The notes beneath the pieces are model-generated. The model saw only the letters and a list, made by a program, of their open reading frames with translations. It ran no database searches and was not told the origin of the DNA. The translations under genes and the position numbers were made by a program. Below, piece after piece: positions 53,590 through 62,553 of a stretch of 64,000 nt of DNA. Each line of letters starts with the position of its first letter. Position 1 is the stretch's first letter. Origin of the DNA: G963556115 sp963666605 (GTDB lineage: Bacteria; Planctomycetota; SZUA-567); contig OZ223208.1 of NCBI GenBank assembly GCA_965140405.1, forward strand, positions 2,542,001 through 2,606,000. The letters run 5' to 3'.

Positions 53590-53640
53590 CAAGTCAAAGA
53601 GCGTCCTATGATATTTCAACTAATACTGTCAAGTCAAAGA
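53590..53640. repeat. direct repeat pair CAAGTCAAAGA, 40-bp period
   Basis: CAAGTCAAAGA occurs at 53590-53600 and 53630-53640, exactly 40 bp apart (about four helical turns), upstream of the citrate synthase start. The spacing suits a protein binding the same DNA face; this is inference. Confidence 0.5.
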
Positions 53641-53734
53641 ATCTTCTTCAAAATACAGTTAATTTTATCAATATAACATAATCTCATAATAATTATACAA
53701 ATATCGCTACAAACACATATAGCAAACTATAAAA

Positions 53735-53769
53735 AAATTCAGCTACCCAAGAAGAGGATAGCTGAATTT
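53735..53769 (-). terminator. Rho-independent terminator of tsf/rpsB
   Basis: On the minus strand an 11-bp stem AAATTCAGCTA/TAGCTGAATTT with inner CC/GG pairs ends in a T7 tract, 30 nt after the tsf stop. Confidence 0.85.
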
Positions 53770-53798
53770 AAAATAAAATACTATTTTAAATAGACTAT

Positions 53799-54659
53799 TT
53801 AGTTACCAAGTTCAAGACGAGCAAAATCAACAATCTTTGCAGTACCTCCAAGCTTCTTAGCTGCTTCTTGAATCATAGCACCAACTGTCTGCTTTCCTTC
53901 AGGATCTTTAACGAATATCTGTTCTTCAAGACATTTTTCACCATAGAATTTAGAAAGTTTTCCTTCAAGAATTTTATCCTGAATGTTTTCTGGTTTATTC
54001 TTGATTTCATCAAGGAAGACTTCTTTTTCTTTAGCAACCAACTCTTCAGGCACACCAGAACGATCTAAAGCAACAGGTCTTGCTGCAACAGCATGCATAC
54101 AAGCGTCATTTGCAGCGCTCATAAACTCTTCATTGGCAACAGCACCATCCATTTCAACAACACAAATTGCACCAGACTTATTATTGAAGTGAGCATAAGC
54201 ACCGAAAGTACCACCTTCAGGAACCTTGAAAGAAGCTATCTTCTTTAATACAACATTCTCACCAATAACACCTATAACCGCTTGAATTGAATCAGCAACA
54301 GTACCTTCTTCAGTAGAGGCAGCAATCAATTCATCAACATTTGAAGCACCAGTAGAGAAAGCAACATCAAAGATTTTATCAACTAGAGTCAAGAAACGTT
54401 CGTTCTTAGTTGTTGGTTCCTGCTCACACTCTACCTGTAGACAGATAACGACACCGTCTTTTTCGCGAACAGCAACTACACCTTCACCTGTAGCTCTATC
54501 AGCTTTCTTTGCAGCCTTATCAAGACCTTTTTTACGGAGGATCATCTCAGCATCTTCTACACTACCATCTGCTTCAACCAGAGCTTTTTTACAATCGCTC
54601 ATTCCCATACCAGTATTTTCTCTAAGTTCTTTAATCATCGCAGCAGTAATTGCAGCCAT
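53799..54659 (-). CDS. tsf: translation elongation factor Ts
   Basis: EF-Ts is the nucleotide exchange factor for EF-Tu. The 286-aa protein starts with the UBA-like domain (MIKELRENTGMGMSDCKKAL, EADGSVEDAEMILRKKG), then the core with the VECEQEPTTKNERF segment where many relatives read NCETDFVARN. Two dimerisation subdomains and a C-terminal FVKDPEGKQTVG follow. The core signature is divergent but recognisable. It follows rpsB, the usual rpsB-tsf order, with a 108-nt gap. Confidence 0.94.
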   Translation of the reverse strand: MAAITAAMIKELRENTGMGMSDCKKALVEADGSVEDAEMILRKKGLDKAAKKADRATGEGVVAVREKDGVVICLQVECEQEPTTKNERFLTLVDKIFDVAFSTGASNVDELIAASTEEGTVADSIQAVIGVIGENVVLKKIASFKVPEGGTFGAYAHFNNKSGAICVVEMDGAVANEEFMSAANDACMHAVAARPVALDRSGVPEELVAKEKEVFLDEIKNKPENIQDKILEGKLSKFYGEKCLEEQIFVKDPEGKQTVGAMIQEAAKKLGGTAKIVDFARLELGN

Positions 54660-54767
54660 ATTATTATATCCTTTATATTATTTCCTATATTGTATTTGAT
54701 AAAATATAGGCGTATTCCAAATTCTTCAAATCCACGACGCTTAAATTATAAATTTTAAAAGTATAAT

Positions 54768-55565
54768 TTACACATCGTCAGGCATAGTGAACGCACCCAT
54801 TTTAGATAGGTTTGTTGGTACATCCATACCCTTATCTTCGGTTTTACCAGCAGCACGTGCCTTGATAGCAGACTTATTAGATGCATTTTTTGCACCCTCT
54901 TTGATTGCAGCACCTAGCTTATTCAGAAGTAGCTGAATGCTTCTCTGCGAGTCATCATTAGCAGGTATGATAAAATCAATTGGATCCGGGTTACTATCAG
55001 TATCAACAATACCGATGAGTGGAATATCTAGTTTCATTGCCTCAGCGATAGCAATCTCTTCTTGAGAAGGGTCTACAATTACAATAGCTCCTGGCATTTC
55101 TTTCATATCGCGGATACCTTCAAAGTTTCTGAAGATCTTCTTCTTTTCTCTAGTAAGGCTTGAAACCATCTTCTTTGAGAAGTTTTCGATAGCTCCAGAC
55201 TTTTCAAGAGCTTCAAGTTCTTCAAGGCGAGAAACTCTCTTACGCATAGTATTCATATTTGTAAGAGTACCACCCAACCATCTATGAACGACAAAGTAGC
55301 TATCAGCTTCAGTAGCTTCTTGACGCACGATATCGGCAGCCTGTCTTTTAGTACCAACGAATAGAATTTTCTTTCCGCTAGCAGCAATTTTATTTAAAAA
55401 TACGCCTGCACGAATAGTTCCTTTTAATGTTTCACGTAGGTTGATGATATGAATTCCACCCTTTTTTGAGTGAATATAAGGTTTCATCTTTGGATCCCAA
55501 CGTGATGTTCTACTTCCGAAGTGTACTCCAGCTTCAATAAGCTCTTGTAGAGTAATGTCTGCCAT
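54768..55565 (-). CDS. rpsB: 30S ribosomal protein S2
   Basis: S2 binds the head of the 30S subunit. The protein has TLQELIEAGVHFGSRTSRWD, MKPYIHSKKGGIHIINLRET, KILFVGTKRQAADIVRQEA, RWLGGTLTNMNTMRKRVSRL, GAIVIVDPSQEEIAIAEA and LIGIVDTDSNPDPIDFIIPA. The frame is open further upstream, but S2 proteins start like MADITLQEL; the ATG at 55565 follows AGGAGAAAAG, giving 265 aa. A promoter lies at 55713-55740, leaving a ~140-nt leader. Confidence 0.97.
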   Translation of the reverse strand: MADITLQELIEAGVHFGSRTSRWDPKMKPYIHSKKGGIHIINLRETLKGTIRAGVFLNKIAASGKKILFVGTKRQAADIVRQEATEADSYFVVHRWLGGTLTNMNTMRKRVSRLEELEALEKSGAIENFSKKMVSSLTREKKKIFRNFEGIRDMKEMPGAIVIVDPSQEEIAIAEAMKLDIPLIGIVDTDSNPDPIDFIIPANDDSQRSIQLLLNKLGAAIKEGAKNASNKSAIKARAAGKTEDKGMDVPTNLSKMGAFTMPDDV

Positions 55566-55978
55566 CTTTTCTCCTATGACTTTAAAATCAGCTAATATGT
55601 TGATATTAATGGCGTTAAAGCACACCAAATCACCATAAAGCTCTTAAAAAAAAAGTGCTTTTTGCACAAAAATAATCACACACACAGACCAAACGATCTG
55701 AGTGTATTGACTAATATAACCATAAACCCATTAAAGTCAAGCACTAAAACCACTTTTTACAGATTTTATAAGACAACATATTCTAATATCCAATGCAATA
55801 ACGACAATATCTTTTAATAGAGAAAGTACCATTTACTGATAGAGAAGAATTACATCTTAGATAATTTTCTCTTGATTTTTTTATATAATACAACAATAAT
55901 AGTATATATGAACATTAATAATGTATAATATAGATCTGGCTTGCATTATTTACGCACCAACTAATATGGAGTAACTAT
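55566..55978. other. 413-bp divergent intergenic region
   Basis: It holds the rpsB leader and promoter on the minus strand and an AT-rich upstream region for the STAS gene. No ORF with a ribosome site is seen. A small hairpin (55685-55700) lies in the rpsB leader. Confidence 0.5.
55713..55740 (-). promoter_or_regulatory. promoter of rpsB-tsf
   Basis: Minus-strand TTGACT (55735-55740), a 16-nt spacer and TATATT (55713-55718), ~148 nt upstream of the rpsB ATG. Confidence 0.6.
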
Positions 55979-56260
55979 ATGAAGAAAGTAATCATGGATG
56001 TTGGAGAGAAGTACCCAGACATTACTGGGCCAACAGCAGAAGCCTTTATTGATGAGCTCATTAGGCTCGAGAGCTCTCCATATGATGAGATCATCCTAGA
56101 TTTTAAAGATACTACATCAATTAGTTCTATGGCAATGGGGACTTTGTACTCAACTTATCAAGCATTACTTGAACAGAATCGTAGCATACATGTAGTTAAC
56201 CCAAGTAGTAATGTATCACGACTACTCCACCTAGTAAACATGAGCGACATAATCAAATAA
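55979..56260 (+). CDS. STAS-domain protein, anti-sigma factor antagonist-like
   Basis: The 93-aa protein is a single STAS domain: EIILDFKDTTSISSMAMGTL, LLEQNRSIHVVNPSSNVSRL, LHLVNMSDIIK. Ser50 falls at the position phosphorylated in SpoIIAA/RsbV proteins (usual motif DSSGLG), but the Asp before it is Ser and the motif is divergent. It may work in a partner-switch pathway with an anti-sigma kinase, none of which is in the window. The gene downstream (58 nt) encodes a degenerate receiver with DUF2225. Confidence 0.8.
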   Translation: MKKVIMDVGEKYPDITGPTAEAFIDELIRLESSPYDEIILDFKDTTSISSMAMGTLYSTYQALLEQNRSIHVVNPSSNVSRLLHLVNMSDIIK

Positions 56261-56318
56261 CTGTTATCATTTATAATTTCTCGCATACTCATAAACATAA
56301 TATAAAGAAATCATAACA

Positions 56319-57794
56319 TTGCAAACCTTTGACATTACCCAAAGTAAGGAGCAAAAAGCTCTTCAGAATAAAAGAATCTTAATCGTTGATGCAGACGTAA
56401 AGTCTCGCAATGTACTTGCATTGATTCTCAGGAAACTCGGAGCAACAGTAGAAGAGCTGAGTAATGGTAAGGATGCGTATGAATTCCTACAAGAGACAAC
56501 ATACCGCAAGAAGGACGAAATTGCCTTGATGCTGATGGGTATATCGATGCCTCAAATGAGCGGCATAAACCTCCTCAGAATGATAAGAGACCACAACCTA
56601 CTCAAGGAACTCCCAGTATTTGTGATGCACTCAGCTCATGAAGACCGCGAACTACATGAATGTCGTTGCTTAGGTGTCACCGCTGACATTGCAAAACCCG
56701 TCAACATAGCAGAAGCAGTATCCACGATTGCTGAAAAAATCTCTAAATTGAAGAAGTTGAAGAAGAATAAAAAGGAGACTACTCCTACATTAACAAAATG
56801 GATCAATTATTCAGATTCAGGTTTTCCGATTGAGTACCAGAATATTGCTACCAGAGACTCCTACCCACTACGAGCTTCATTCTATAGATGTCCATTCTGT
56901 GACATGACATTTACTGCTCCCAAACTGAAGGAAAAATCGCTAGATCCAGATCTTAGTGATCAATTAGCCATTGGTCTCTACAGTGCAGGTACTGCCGAAT
57001 ACGAACATGTCGTTCCTTTACTAATAGATGTCATTTGCTGTCCAGACTGCTTGTGGGCAGCCGACAGAGAGGGTTTCTTACGTATATGGAATAGAGATAA
57101 TGCCAAATTACATGAGATCGAGAAAGTGCCTAGCAACCGCTGGGAATACCCAATTTTTTCAATAACACCAAAATTACGAAATGAGTTTACTTTATTTAAA
57201 AGAAAGCGTCTTGACTATGTTCAGAAGATAAAAGACCTAGGCGAAGCCCTATTTACGATCTCCAAAGTAGACCGAAAATTCCCACGTAGCTTTAGCGACA
57301 CCCAAATTAGCATTGACCTTGCCCTCTACTGCAATGAGTTCGTTATGAAAAATTCGAACCAATCAAACCACTCTATACTTTGCCATAAAGGAGCAGAGTA
57401 TTACTTCAAGAAGCAGTATATTTCAGGAATGATGCTCGAAAGACTCAGAAAGCAAGACGACAAAAAACCACTCTTTGCTAGCAGACTTAATTCTATAATC
57501 AAGTCTATGGAGTTACTACTTAAAGTTGTTGACACCGAGCTTCCGAACTTACAACGTCGATGTTTGTTTTTACGCCAAAAGTTTTTTCTAGCAAATATGC
57601 TGAGTAATATTCTACGCCACCCAGATCAGAAACTTAGAATTATTGAACATAAGGAAGATGCCCTCCAAAGGCTCAACCAACTACTTGCAAACGCCGAAAA
57701 TATGAACAACAATATTGAGGCAGCAATTATTAACAAACAACTTGAGCCAATTATTAATCACCTCAACCTGAATAACTTCAACCTTCCTAGCTAG
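56319..57794 (+). CDS. degenerate response-regulator receiver fused to DUF2225
   Basis: The 491-aa protein has an N-terminal CheY-like receiver (~18-145): RILIVDADVKSRN, LMGISMPQMSGINLL, HSAHE and IAKPV. The residue that should be the phospho-accepting Asp is Gly74, while Asp24, Asp26, the Ser and Lys are kept. After a Lys-rich linker comes DUF2225 (~170-330) with paired cysteines FYRCPFCDMTF and ICCPDCLWAADREG, probably a zinc site. A helical C terminus follows. DUF2225 function is unknown. The only usable start is TTG at 56319 with a weak site. The 3' end overlaps the convergent aminotransferase by 8 nt. Confidence 0.75.
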   Translation: MQTFDITQSKEQKALQNKRILIVDADVKSRNVLALILRKLGATVEELSNGKDAYEFLQETTYRKKDEIALMLMGISMPQMSGINLLRMIRDHNLLKELPVFVMHSAHEDRELHECRCLGVTADIAKPVNIAEAVSTIAEKISKLKKLKKNKKETTPTLTKWINYSDSGFPIEYQNIATRDSYPLRASFYRCPFCDMTFTAPKLKEKSLDPDLSDQLAIGLYSAGTAEYEHVVPLLIDVICCPDCLWAADREGFLRIWNRDNAKLHEIEKVPSNRWEYPIFSITPKLRNEFTLFKRKRLDYVQKIKDLGEALFTISKVDRKFPRSFSDTQISIDLALYCNEFVMKNSNQSNHSILCHKGAEYYFKKQYISGMMLERLRKQDDKKPLFASRLNSIIKSMELLLKVVDTELPNLQRRCLFLRQKFFLANMLSNILRHPDQKLRIIEHKEDALQRLNQLLANAENMNNNIEAAIINKQLEPIINHLNLNNFNLPS

Positions 57795-59136
57795 TAGCGT
57801 ATTCACAGGCATCTTTCATATAATCTATTGCGCGCAGTACCACATCAGCCTCTTCAAACCCATAGCTTATTCTCAGCTGTCTAGTTCCTCTCTCAAAATT
57901 ATCACCAACCGGATTTTGACATATCTCCCCTGGTATATATACAACTATCGGCTTTTTTTCACCTTCTAAATCTACTAAATCGTACTCAGCTACACCAGTA
58001 GAACGTGTAAGATATTTATAAAACTTGGACTCTACTCCAGTCGTTATTCCTTTGAATGTCAAATAGAAGTAAAATCCACACTCTCCCCCACTCACACTTT
58101 CAAGCCACTTAGATAGTTTCCTATCAATTTCAAGCCGAATTTTTTTTGCCTTTTGATTATAAGCTTTGTTGACAGTCTCTATCTGGATATCCACCGTATT
58201 ATCGAGCATCCAAGCAGTTACCTCCTGCATTATTAGAGAGTTAGAAAAGCCTATATCCGCTGTCTTCTGAACAATAGCCGAAAGGATATCTGAGTCTTCT
58301 CCAACAATATACCCGATACGCAGAGCTGGCGCTAGTATTTTAGAAAATGTCCCTATTTCAAATACAGGGATATCATACGATTTATTGAGCACAGAATGAA
58401 TATCTGGGCAGTTTATATCGTGGTTTAACGAATCATACGCACAATCAAATATTAGAGGAATTTTTCTACCAAGTCTTGATGATACCTCGACTGCAACATC
58501 TATTATAGCACATCTATTTTCATAACTAATTACAGTACTACTAGGATTATTAACAGTAACGATATACAGAAATTTCAATCTTTCAAGATCACAAGCATCC
58601 ATACCAAAGAGATACTCCCTGAGCCTCTCTGGATCAAGTCCATCCCTACCCTCCTCAACCGTCCGAATATCAAACCCCTTCCTCTGAAGAGTTTCACAAT
58701 ATATATAGTAGTAAGGATCTGCCGTAACAACGATCCCCTTTTCAAAAATATCTCCTAAAGAGTCGAGTATTGATGTAGCTCCGTTTGCTCCTATCACCAA
58801 CCTGAGCTCATCCAGCCTCTTAATAGACATTCTAGAATCTCTACGGTTGATAAATCTTTTTACAGCAGCTATCAAGTTTGGAGCCCCTTCCGGACCACCA
58901 TAATTTAGTGGCATTCGATGTTCAGCTGGGTTTTGGAAAACATACTGTATAGCTTCTACTACCGCAAGATTTGGTATAGTCTCTTCATTTACATACCCAA
59001 CTCCAAGATTAATATCAATCCCATCCCTGAACTTTTCTGCAAACTCCCCGGTCATCTTTGCTACCGGAGAAGGCACTAACGAGCGTTTTGCAAATTTCGA
59101 CAACTCAACATCTCTCATAATTTCTTGCATTTTCAC
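57787..59136 (-). CDS. PLP-dependent class I/II aminotransferase
   Basis: The 449-aa protein is a fold-type I aminotransferase: DINLGVGYVNEETIPNL, LNYGGPEGAPNLIAAVKRFI, VIGANGATSILDSLG, the TVNNPSSTVISYENR segment, FDCAYDSL and the PLP lysine in EIGTFSKILAPALRIGYIVG, ending GTRQLRISYGF. The pattern is closest to LysN/ARO8- or MocR-type enzymes (2-aminoadipate or aromatic aminotransferases), but it has no DNA-binding domain. The amino acid substrate cannot be named. It is divergent from the lacI-type gene across a 224-nt gap. Confidence 0.85.
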   Translation of the reverse strand: MKMQEIMRDVELSKFAKRSLVPSPVAKMTGEFAEKFRDGIDINLGVGYVNEETIPNLAVVEAIQYVFQNPAEHRMPLNYGGPEGAPNLIAAVKRFINRRDSRMSIKRLDELRLVIGANGATSILDSLGDIFEKGIVVTADPYYYIYCETLQRKGFDIRTVEEGRDGLDPERLREYLFGMDACDLERLKFLYIVTVNNPSSTVISYENRCAIIDVAVEVSSRLGRKIPLIFDCAYDSLNHDINCPDIHSVLNKSYDIPVFEIGTFSKILAPALRIGYIVGEDSDILSAIVQKTADIGFSNSLIMQEVTAWMLDNTVDIQIETVNKAYNQKAKKIRLEIDRKLSKWLESVSGGECGFYFYLTFKGITTGVESKFYKYLTRSTGVAEYDLVDLEGEKKPIVVYIPGEICQNPVGDNFERGTRQLRISYGFEEADVVLRAIDYMKDACEYATS

Positions 59137-59287
59137 ACCAATACTAAAAAAGTAACCCTCTTATATTACGCATCACTATACACCTATTCCCAATTATTAC
59201 TAGTTGATATATCATAATTTATAAGACAATTTCCGTCAAGAGGTAAGAATAAAGAAGAACTTTAGATAAATTTCATAAAAATACAAT

Positions 59288-59315
59288 TTGACTAATTACA
59301 AATATACCGTATATT
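59288..59315 (+). promoter_or_regulatory. promoter of the LacI-family gene
   Basis: TTGACT (59288-59293), a 16-nt spacer and TATATT (59310-59315). The operator-like palindrome starts 8 nt after the -10. Confidence 0.6.
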
Positions 59316-59323
59316 AAACATAT

Positions 59324-59337
59324 TGAACACGCGTTCA
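59324..59337. promoter_or_regulatory. LacI-family operator, probable autoregulation site
   Basis: TGAACACGCGTTCA is a 14-bp near-perfect palindrome with the central CG typical of LacI/PurR-type operators; one half-site position is mismatched. It covers the likely transcription start and lies 23 nt before the lacI-type start codon. Confidence 0.65.
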
Positions 59338-59360
59338 CAATATACTCAAAAAAGGTTACA

Positions 59361-60404
59361 ATGAAAATAAATAGCACAGAAGTAGCAAAGAAAGCAGGTG
59401 TCTCTCGAAGCACTGTATCAAGAGTTATAAACAACAACCCTAGCGTTGTTGAGAGCACACGCAATAAAGTTTTAAAGGTTATTCAAGAGCTCAACTACAC
59501 TCCCAACACCAACGCACAGTCATTAGCTGGGAAAAAAAGTAGCGTAATAGGACTATTCATTTTTGAAGATACATACTCACCTAGCTACAATTCATCCTGT
59601 CTAGAGTTCTTTATGAATTTTGTATCTTCAGTTGGTGAAGAGGTATTCCGCCACAAACACCAACTACTGATAGATGTAATATACAACCAAGCCTCACAAG
59701 TGCGCCTAAGGAGTCTATTCCAAAATGGAAATATTTCTTCTGGAATATTTATAGGTGCAGCTATGCATGATGAATTTATCCAAGAATTTATAAAGAGTAA
59801 TAATAAAGTAGCGCTTATTGATTATTCTGATGACAAGAGTATTATTAATGAATATATCAGTCTGGTTAATACAGACGACATTAGTGCAGCTGAAGAGATC
59901 ACCAATGAACTGATAAATGTTGGCTCTAAGCACATCCTTCACATAACCGGAAACACTAAAAAGTTTACAGCTAATCAAAGGATTAAAGGTTACAAAAAAG
60001 CTATCAAAAATTCAAATCTCACACTTTCACCAGATCTTATAGTCAAGGGTGACTTTACTGAAGAATCCGGATATACCGCAATAATAAAATGTTTAGAGCG
60101 TAGGATATATTTTGACTCAATCTTTGCAGCAAATGACCTTATGGCAAGGGGTGCACAACTAGCCATGAGTGACAACAGTATGCCAGAAGTTCCTATTTGG
60201 GGTTATGACAATCTCCAAGGCAGCCTTCCATTAGGAATAATGAGTGCTGACCCTTGCCTAGAGCAGAGTGCAATTAAAGCAGTGGATAATTTAATAGGTT
60301 CAGGAGCAGAAAAAAATAAAATCCACTACACCAAGGCTCGCCTAGTAAAGAGTATGAATGACTACCTAAAGTGTTTTAGTTGTTCAAGAAACTCTAATCC
60401 ATAA
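59361..60404 (+). CDS. LacI-family transcriptional regulator
   Basis: The 347-aa protein has the LacI helix-turn-helix and hinge at residues 1-60 (STEVAKKAGVSRSTVSRVIN, VVESTRNKVLKVIQELNYTP, NAQSLAGKKS) and a periplasmic-binding-protein-like effector domain (SVIGLFIF, HILHITGNTKKFTANQRIKG, FDSIFAANDLMARGAQLAM, VPIWGYDNLQGS). The effector is probably a sugar or nucleoside but cannot be named. An operator-like palindrome sits over its own promoter. Neighbouring genes (aminotransferase, Lol-like transporter) do not look like a sugar operon. Confidence 0.92.
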   Translation: MKINSTEVAKKAGVSRSTVSRVINNNPSVVESTRNKVLKVIQELNYTPNTNAQSLAGKKSSVIGLFIFEDTYSPSYNSSCLEFFMNFVSSVGEEVFRHKHQLLIDVIYNQASQVRLRSLFQNGNISSGIFIGAAMHDEFIQEFIKSNNKVALIDYSDDKSIINEYISLVNTDDISAAEEITNELINVGSKHILHITGNTKKFTANQRIKGYKKAIKNSNLTLSPDLIVKGDFTEESGYTAIIKCLERRIYFDSIFAANDLMARGAQLAMSDNSMPEVPIWGYDNLQGSLPLGIMSADPCLEQSAIKAVDNLIGSGAEKNKIHYTKARLVKSMNDYLKCFSCSRNSNP

Positions 60405-60536
60405 GAGTAGTTATGCATTATTTAAAAGCAAATCATTCCTTGTATACTCTATAGATATTCGGTAAAATATACAGATCAATTTTGATGCTGTAAATTTTAT
60501 GAATTATGAAAATAATAGAGAGCAAGCAAATTCCAT

Positions 60537-61787
60537 ATGTATATGATAAGACTCGCTTGGACCTACGTTCACGCTAGAATAATAAACTATATCGCAGTAC
60601 TAGTAGTTGGCCTCACCCTTATGGCTTCAATTGTAGTTATCGGTGTAACAGACGGAATGTTAGTAGATATGGAGCGTCGTACCCGCAACCTTGGTGAACA
60701 GGTAGCGCTATCTTTTAGCACACCCATTTCAGAGAATAGCCTAAAAGATATCCCAGATATGAAAGGAGTTAGAGGCTTCACCCCTCTTATTCGAGATTAC
60801 GCCCTGCTCAAGCACGGACTAATTACTGAGCCTGGAGTCGCGTATGGTATAGACCTCAAGAGTGAGTTAAAGATGTCTTCAATTGCAAAACACCTACAAG
60901 ATATCAAACTTGATCCAGATAATCCTGAGTGGGTAGCCGAAGGTGCAGATACCGGTGGCAATACAGCAGCCTTTGTTGGTATTAATCTTGCAGAAAGACT
61001 CGGACTGAGTGCTGGAGATACCATGACAGTAAGTTACTCTCCTCCAAACTCCGACAAGCTTATTAGTAAGGACTTTTACGTAAGTAGTATATTCAGCAGC
61101 GGCTCACCTCTAAAGGATAGAAATGGCTTCTTCATTTCACTTGAAGATGCAAGAAAATTATTCATGACAGAGGCAGAACAAGCAAGTAAAGGTGTCTCTG
61201 GCCTATCCTTCTTTCTTGATAATCCAGAAAGAGCAAATGAACTAGAAATCCCGATTATTAAAAGTGTTATTCCAGCCCTTAAGATGAGCTACAGAGGGGT
61301 ATACAGCACGACATGGCAGAAGCGCTGGAAATCCATACACGACGGAATGGCTTATGAAAATATGCTAATGGAGGTCGTGCTATTCTTTATGAATATCTCT
61401 TCTGGCTTCTGCGTCTTTGCTGTTTTAGCAACACTGGCAAGTCGTAGAGTAAAAGATGTTGGCCTGCTACGATGTATAGGAGCAAAAAGAATAAACACTA
61501 TTGGTATCTTTCTATTTGTCGGGTTATTTATCGGCTTGATGGGAGTAATTCTTGGTGTTGGAGCAGGATATCTTGTAGGCCTAAATTTGAGTGATATATG
61601 GGAATTTTTAACAGGTCAACCATTCTACTCTCCTCAGCTTTTCGGCCATACCAGCCCACCAGTTATCTACGCCTGGAAGGTGGCAATCTACGCAGGCGCA
61701 GCACTGTTTATCTCACTTCTTTCAGCGCTATACCCTGCACTATCTGCAGGATGTAGAGAGCCAGTTACAGCATTAAAAGATGAGTAA
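60537..61787 (+). CDS. ABC transporter permease of the LolC/MacB type
   Basis: The 416-aa permease has the FtsX/MacB layout: one N-terminal helix (~residues 17-38), a large outside domain (~40-275, MacB-PCD-like) and three C-terminal helices (~278-405) with LASRRVKDVGLLRCIGAKR, a FtsX-family cytoplasmic signature, and a final YPALSAGCREPVTALKDE. With the following ATPase (41 nt downstream) it probably forms a lipoprotein-releasing or MacB-like exporter. Only one permease gene is present, so a homodimer is implied. The ribosome site is weak. Confidence 0.85.
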   Translation: MYMIRLAWTYVHARIINYIAVLVVGLTLMASIVVIGVTDGMLVDMERRTRNLGEQVALSFSTPISENSLKDIPDMKGVRGFTPLIRDYALLKHGLITEPGVAYGIDLKSELKMSSIAKHLQDIKLDPDNPEWVAEGADTGGNTAAFVGINLAERLGLSAGDTMTVSYSPPNSDKLISKDFYVSSIFSSGSPLKDRNGFFISLEDARKLFMTEAEQASKGVSGLSFFLDNPERANELEIPIIKSVIPALKMSYRGVYSTTWQKRWKSIHDGMAYENMLMEVVLFFMNISSGFCVFAVLATLASRRVKDVGLLRCIGAKRINTIGIFLFVGLFIGLMGVILGVGAGYLVGLNLSDIWEFLTGQPFYSPQLFGHTSPPVIYAWKVAIYAGAALFISLLSALYPALSAGCREPVTALKDE

Positions 61788-61828
61788 GAGATAAGTATAA
61801 ATAAATATAAAGACAAGCGAGCAAATTT

Positions 61829-62515
61829 ATGAATAATATATTAAACAAAATAATCAGAGCCGAAGCAGTACACAAAAGTTTCCATGACGGCGAGAAAGAT
61901 CTTGAGATCCTCAAAGGATTTGACTTCACTGTAAACAAAGGTGAGAGTGTAGCGATTATTGGCAGAAGCGGTACTGGAAAGAGCACATTCCTCAACACGC
62001 TAGGACTACTTGATAAACCCACATCAGGAAAGGTATTTCTGAATGGCTTGGATACAACTACACTTTCAGATTCTGCAAAGACCAAAATTAGGGGTGAAGA
62101 AATAGGCTTTGTCTTCCAACAATATCATCTATTTGGTGATCTGAACGCTCTAGAAAATGTCATGATAGCAGGTAATTTTGCCAAGAAGAATAAAGGTAAG
62201 AAATTTGCACTTGAGTTACTTGACAAGGTCGGTCTTAGCGAGAGGATAAAACATAAACCAAGTAAGCTTTCAGGAGGTGAACAACAACGTGTTGCGATTG
62301 CCAGAGCACTATATACAGAGCCATCTATACTGCTATGCGACGAGCCAACTGGAAATCTTGACCCAGAGAGTGGAGCTGAGATTATGGAAATGCTCTTCAA
62401 GGTTGTGAAAGATCATGAAGCTGCCATGGTACTTGTTACACACGACCTGCAAGTATCACATAACGCAGACCGTTCACTACGGCTATCCAAGGGCATTTTA
62501 TCTGATTCAGTTTAA
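61829..62515 (+). CDS. lolD: ABC transporter ATPase, LolD-like
   Basis: The 228-aa ATPase has Walker A IIGRSGTGKST, Q-loop FVFQQYHLF, the signature KLSGGEQQRVAIARAL, Walker B SILLCDEPTGNLDPESG and H-loop VLVTHDL. FQQYHLF with the PTGNLD run is typical of the LolD/MacB/FtsE subfamily, which powers mechanotransmission rather than import. It is paired with the LolC-like permease upstream. LolD is the likely assignment; a MacB-type efflux role is the alternative. Confidence 0.85.
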   Translation: MNNILNKIIRAEAVHKSFHDGEKDLEILKGFDFTVNKGESVAIIGRSGTGKSTFLNTLGLLDKPTSGKVFLNGLDTTTLSDSAKTKIRGEEIGFVFQQYHLFGDLNALENVMIAGNFAKKNKGKKFALELLDKVGLSERIKHKPSKLSGGEQQRVAIARALYTEPSILLCDEPTGNLDPESGAEIMEMLFKVVKDHEAAMVLVTHDLQVSHNADRSLRLSKGILSDSV

Positions 62516-62553
62516 TCACCTAATAGCAACTATGATGAGTTTGAGGTCGCAAA

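Larger units (their letters stand above)
53475..53798. other. 324-bp intergenic region upstream of citrate synthase
   Basis: It contains the tsf terminator (53735-53769), the paired 11-mers at 53590 and 53630, and the gltA leader. No gene is seen. A TTGACA lies on the minus strand beside the second 11-mer, but its -10 is poor. Confidence 0.5.

Noticed and set aside
53475..53597. Cys-rich hydrophobic extension of citrate synthase
   Set aside because: A strong GGAGG site precedes the ATG at 53474, and the extension is unlike any citrate synthase.
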